Assembly: GCA_017303335.1 (NCBI GenBank) | Contig: JAFLBK010000001.1 | Location: 1,617,001 to 1,681,000 of the forward strand | Reading direction: 5' to 3' | Origin: Chitinophagales bacterium | Lineage (GTDB): Bacteria > Bacteroidota > Bacteroidia > Chitinophagales > Chitinophagaceae | Length of the DNA stretch: 64,000 nucleotides | In this document: piece by piece, positions 63,535 through 64,000 of the stretch | Layout: each line of letters begins with the position of its first letter | Position numbering within the stretch: the first letter of the stretch is position 1 | The notes under the pieces: generated by a model | Databases searched by the model: none | What the model was told of the DNA's origin: nothing | Seen by the model: only the letters and a program-made list of their open reading frames with translations | Translations under genes and position numbers: made by a program

Positions 63535-64000
63535 TTGGAACAAACAAAACGATACAGCATTAAAAAGATCCTGCTCACAACCCTGTGGGTGGTATTGGGC
63601 GCCGCTTCTGTGCTGTTACTGGCAGCTGCTATCCGTAAGAAAGATACCAGCCGATGCAAAGGGGTGGAGATAACCATCAAAGGCGCCGATGCGAATGTCT
63701 TTGTCGACGAGGCGGATATCATGCAAGGCATCCGGCAGGTGGAGAGCGGCGACCCGGTCGGTAAACCGGTTGGCGCCTTCAACCTGAAAATGATGGAAGC
63801 GCAGCTGGAAAAGAATATCTGGATAAAGAGCGCCGAACTGTTCTTTGATAACAATGAAGTACTGCGGGTGAACGTGCAGGAGCGGGAACCGGTGGCAAGG
63901 GTGTTTACCGCAACGGGAAACAGTTTTTACATCGACCAGGAACTGACCATGCTGCCATTGAGTGATAAATTCTCGGCGAGGCTTCCGGTATTCACCGGCT
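63535..64000 (+). CDS. ftsQ: Cell division protein FtsQ, N-terminal part
   Basis: 155 codons, open at the right edge. TTG start directly after the murC stop; peptide MEQTKRYSIKKILLTTLWVV, a membrane helix (about 11-33), a POTRA-like part (EITIKGADANVFVDEADI, then FNLKMMEAQLEKNIWIKSAEL) and a beta region (LRVNVQEREPVARVF). Position after murC and this topology identify FtsQ/DivIB, which holds the FtsL-FtsB-FtsW-FtsI complex. Confidence 0.85.
   Translation, partial: MEQTKRYSIKKILLTTLWVVLGAASVLLLAAAIRKKDTSRCKGVEITIKGADANVFVDEADIMQGIRQVESGDPVGKPVGAFNLKMMEAQLEKNIWIKSAELFFDNNEVLRVNVQEREPVARVFTATGNSFYIDQELTMLPLSDKFSARLPVFTG

Overview
The window is a piece of a Bacteroidota chromosome, most likely from the Chitinophagaceae or a close relative. 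Evidence: promoters of the TTG / TAnnTTTG type, few Shine-Dalgarno sequences, a type IX secretion (T9SS) gene (porT) beside menaquinone methyltransferase, secreted proteins with T9SS sorting tails, TonB/SusC-type domains, an atpD-atpC pair separated from the rest of the ATP synthase genes, and family-typical versions of DnaB, RsmE and MraY. By eye the DNA is close to 50% GC. I see no rRNA, tRNA, CRISPR array, IS element or prophage. The taxon is inferred from content, not from a search.

Layout. 1-3 kb: the start of pheT (leftward) and dnaB (rightward) diverge from a 380 bp gap with three consensus DnaA boxes. 3-13 kb: a leftward group (secreted protein, pyrD, TerC), then thiolase, a 1107-residue VIT/vWA/SusC-plug/TPR chimera, a GNAT-like protein and dnaX. 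dnaX carries an A10 run exactly at the gamma/tau boundary. 13-19 kb: pdhC, then a GbsR-type regulator and a six-gene operon with two DCC thiol-oxidoreductases, a TIGR01777 epimerase, two other membrane proteins and a CoA-binding protein. 19-23.5 kb: a tandemly duplicated module, each copy a small two-cysteine secreted protein, a T9SS-exported metzincin protease and a terminator. 23.5-36 kb: housekeeping and envelope genes (DUF458, engB, ubiE, porT, Wzi/RemB-like barrel, dihydroorotase, MutS-like ATPase, DUF3179, comM, ORF6N protein). 35-50 kb: ABC exporter, SemiSWEET, DUF983, DUF2721, a PepSY/TonB-receptor uptake locus, glpK-glpF, atpD-atpC, acyltransferase, YqgE and a histidine kinase. 51-64 kb: the division and cell-wall (dcw) cluster mraZ-rsmH-ftsL-ftsI-murE-mraY-murD-ftsW-murG-murC-ftsQ, without murF and cut by the right edge.

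How parts connect. PorT belongs to the machinery that would export the two metalloproteases. PyrD and dihydroorotase both serve pyrimidine synthesis. GlpF and GlpK import and trap glycerol. The dcw genes make lipid II with meso-DAP (MurE has DNPR) and the septal synthase pair FtsW-FtsI. MraZ probably controls its own operon through direct repeats upstream.

Two genome-wide habits show locally. Short-period 'word-like' repeats and GC-rich palindromes sit between genes and also in frame inside genes (pheT, rsmE, pyrD, pdhC). Several promoters place their -7 element only 4-6 bases before the start codon, which predicts leaderless mRNAs.
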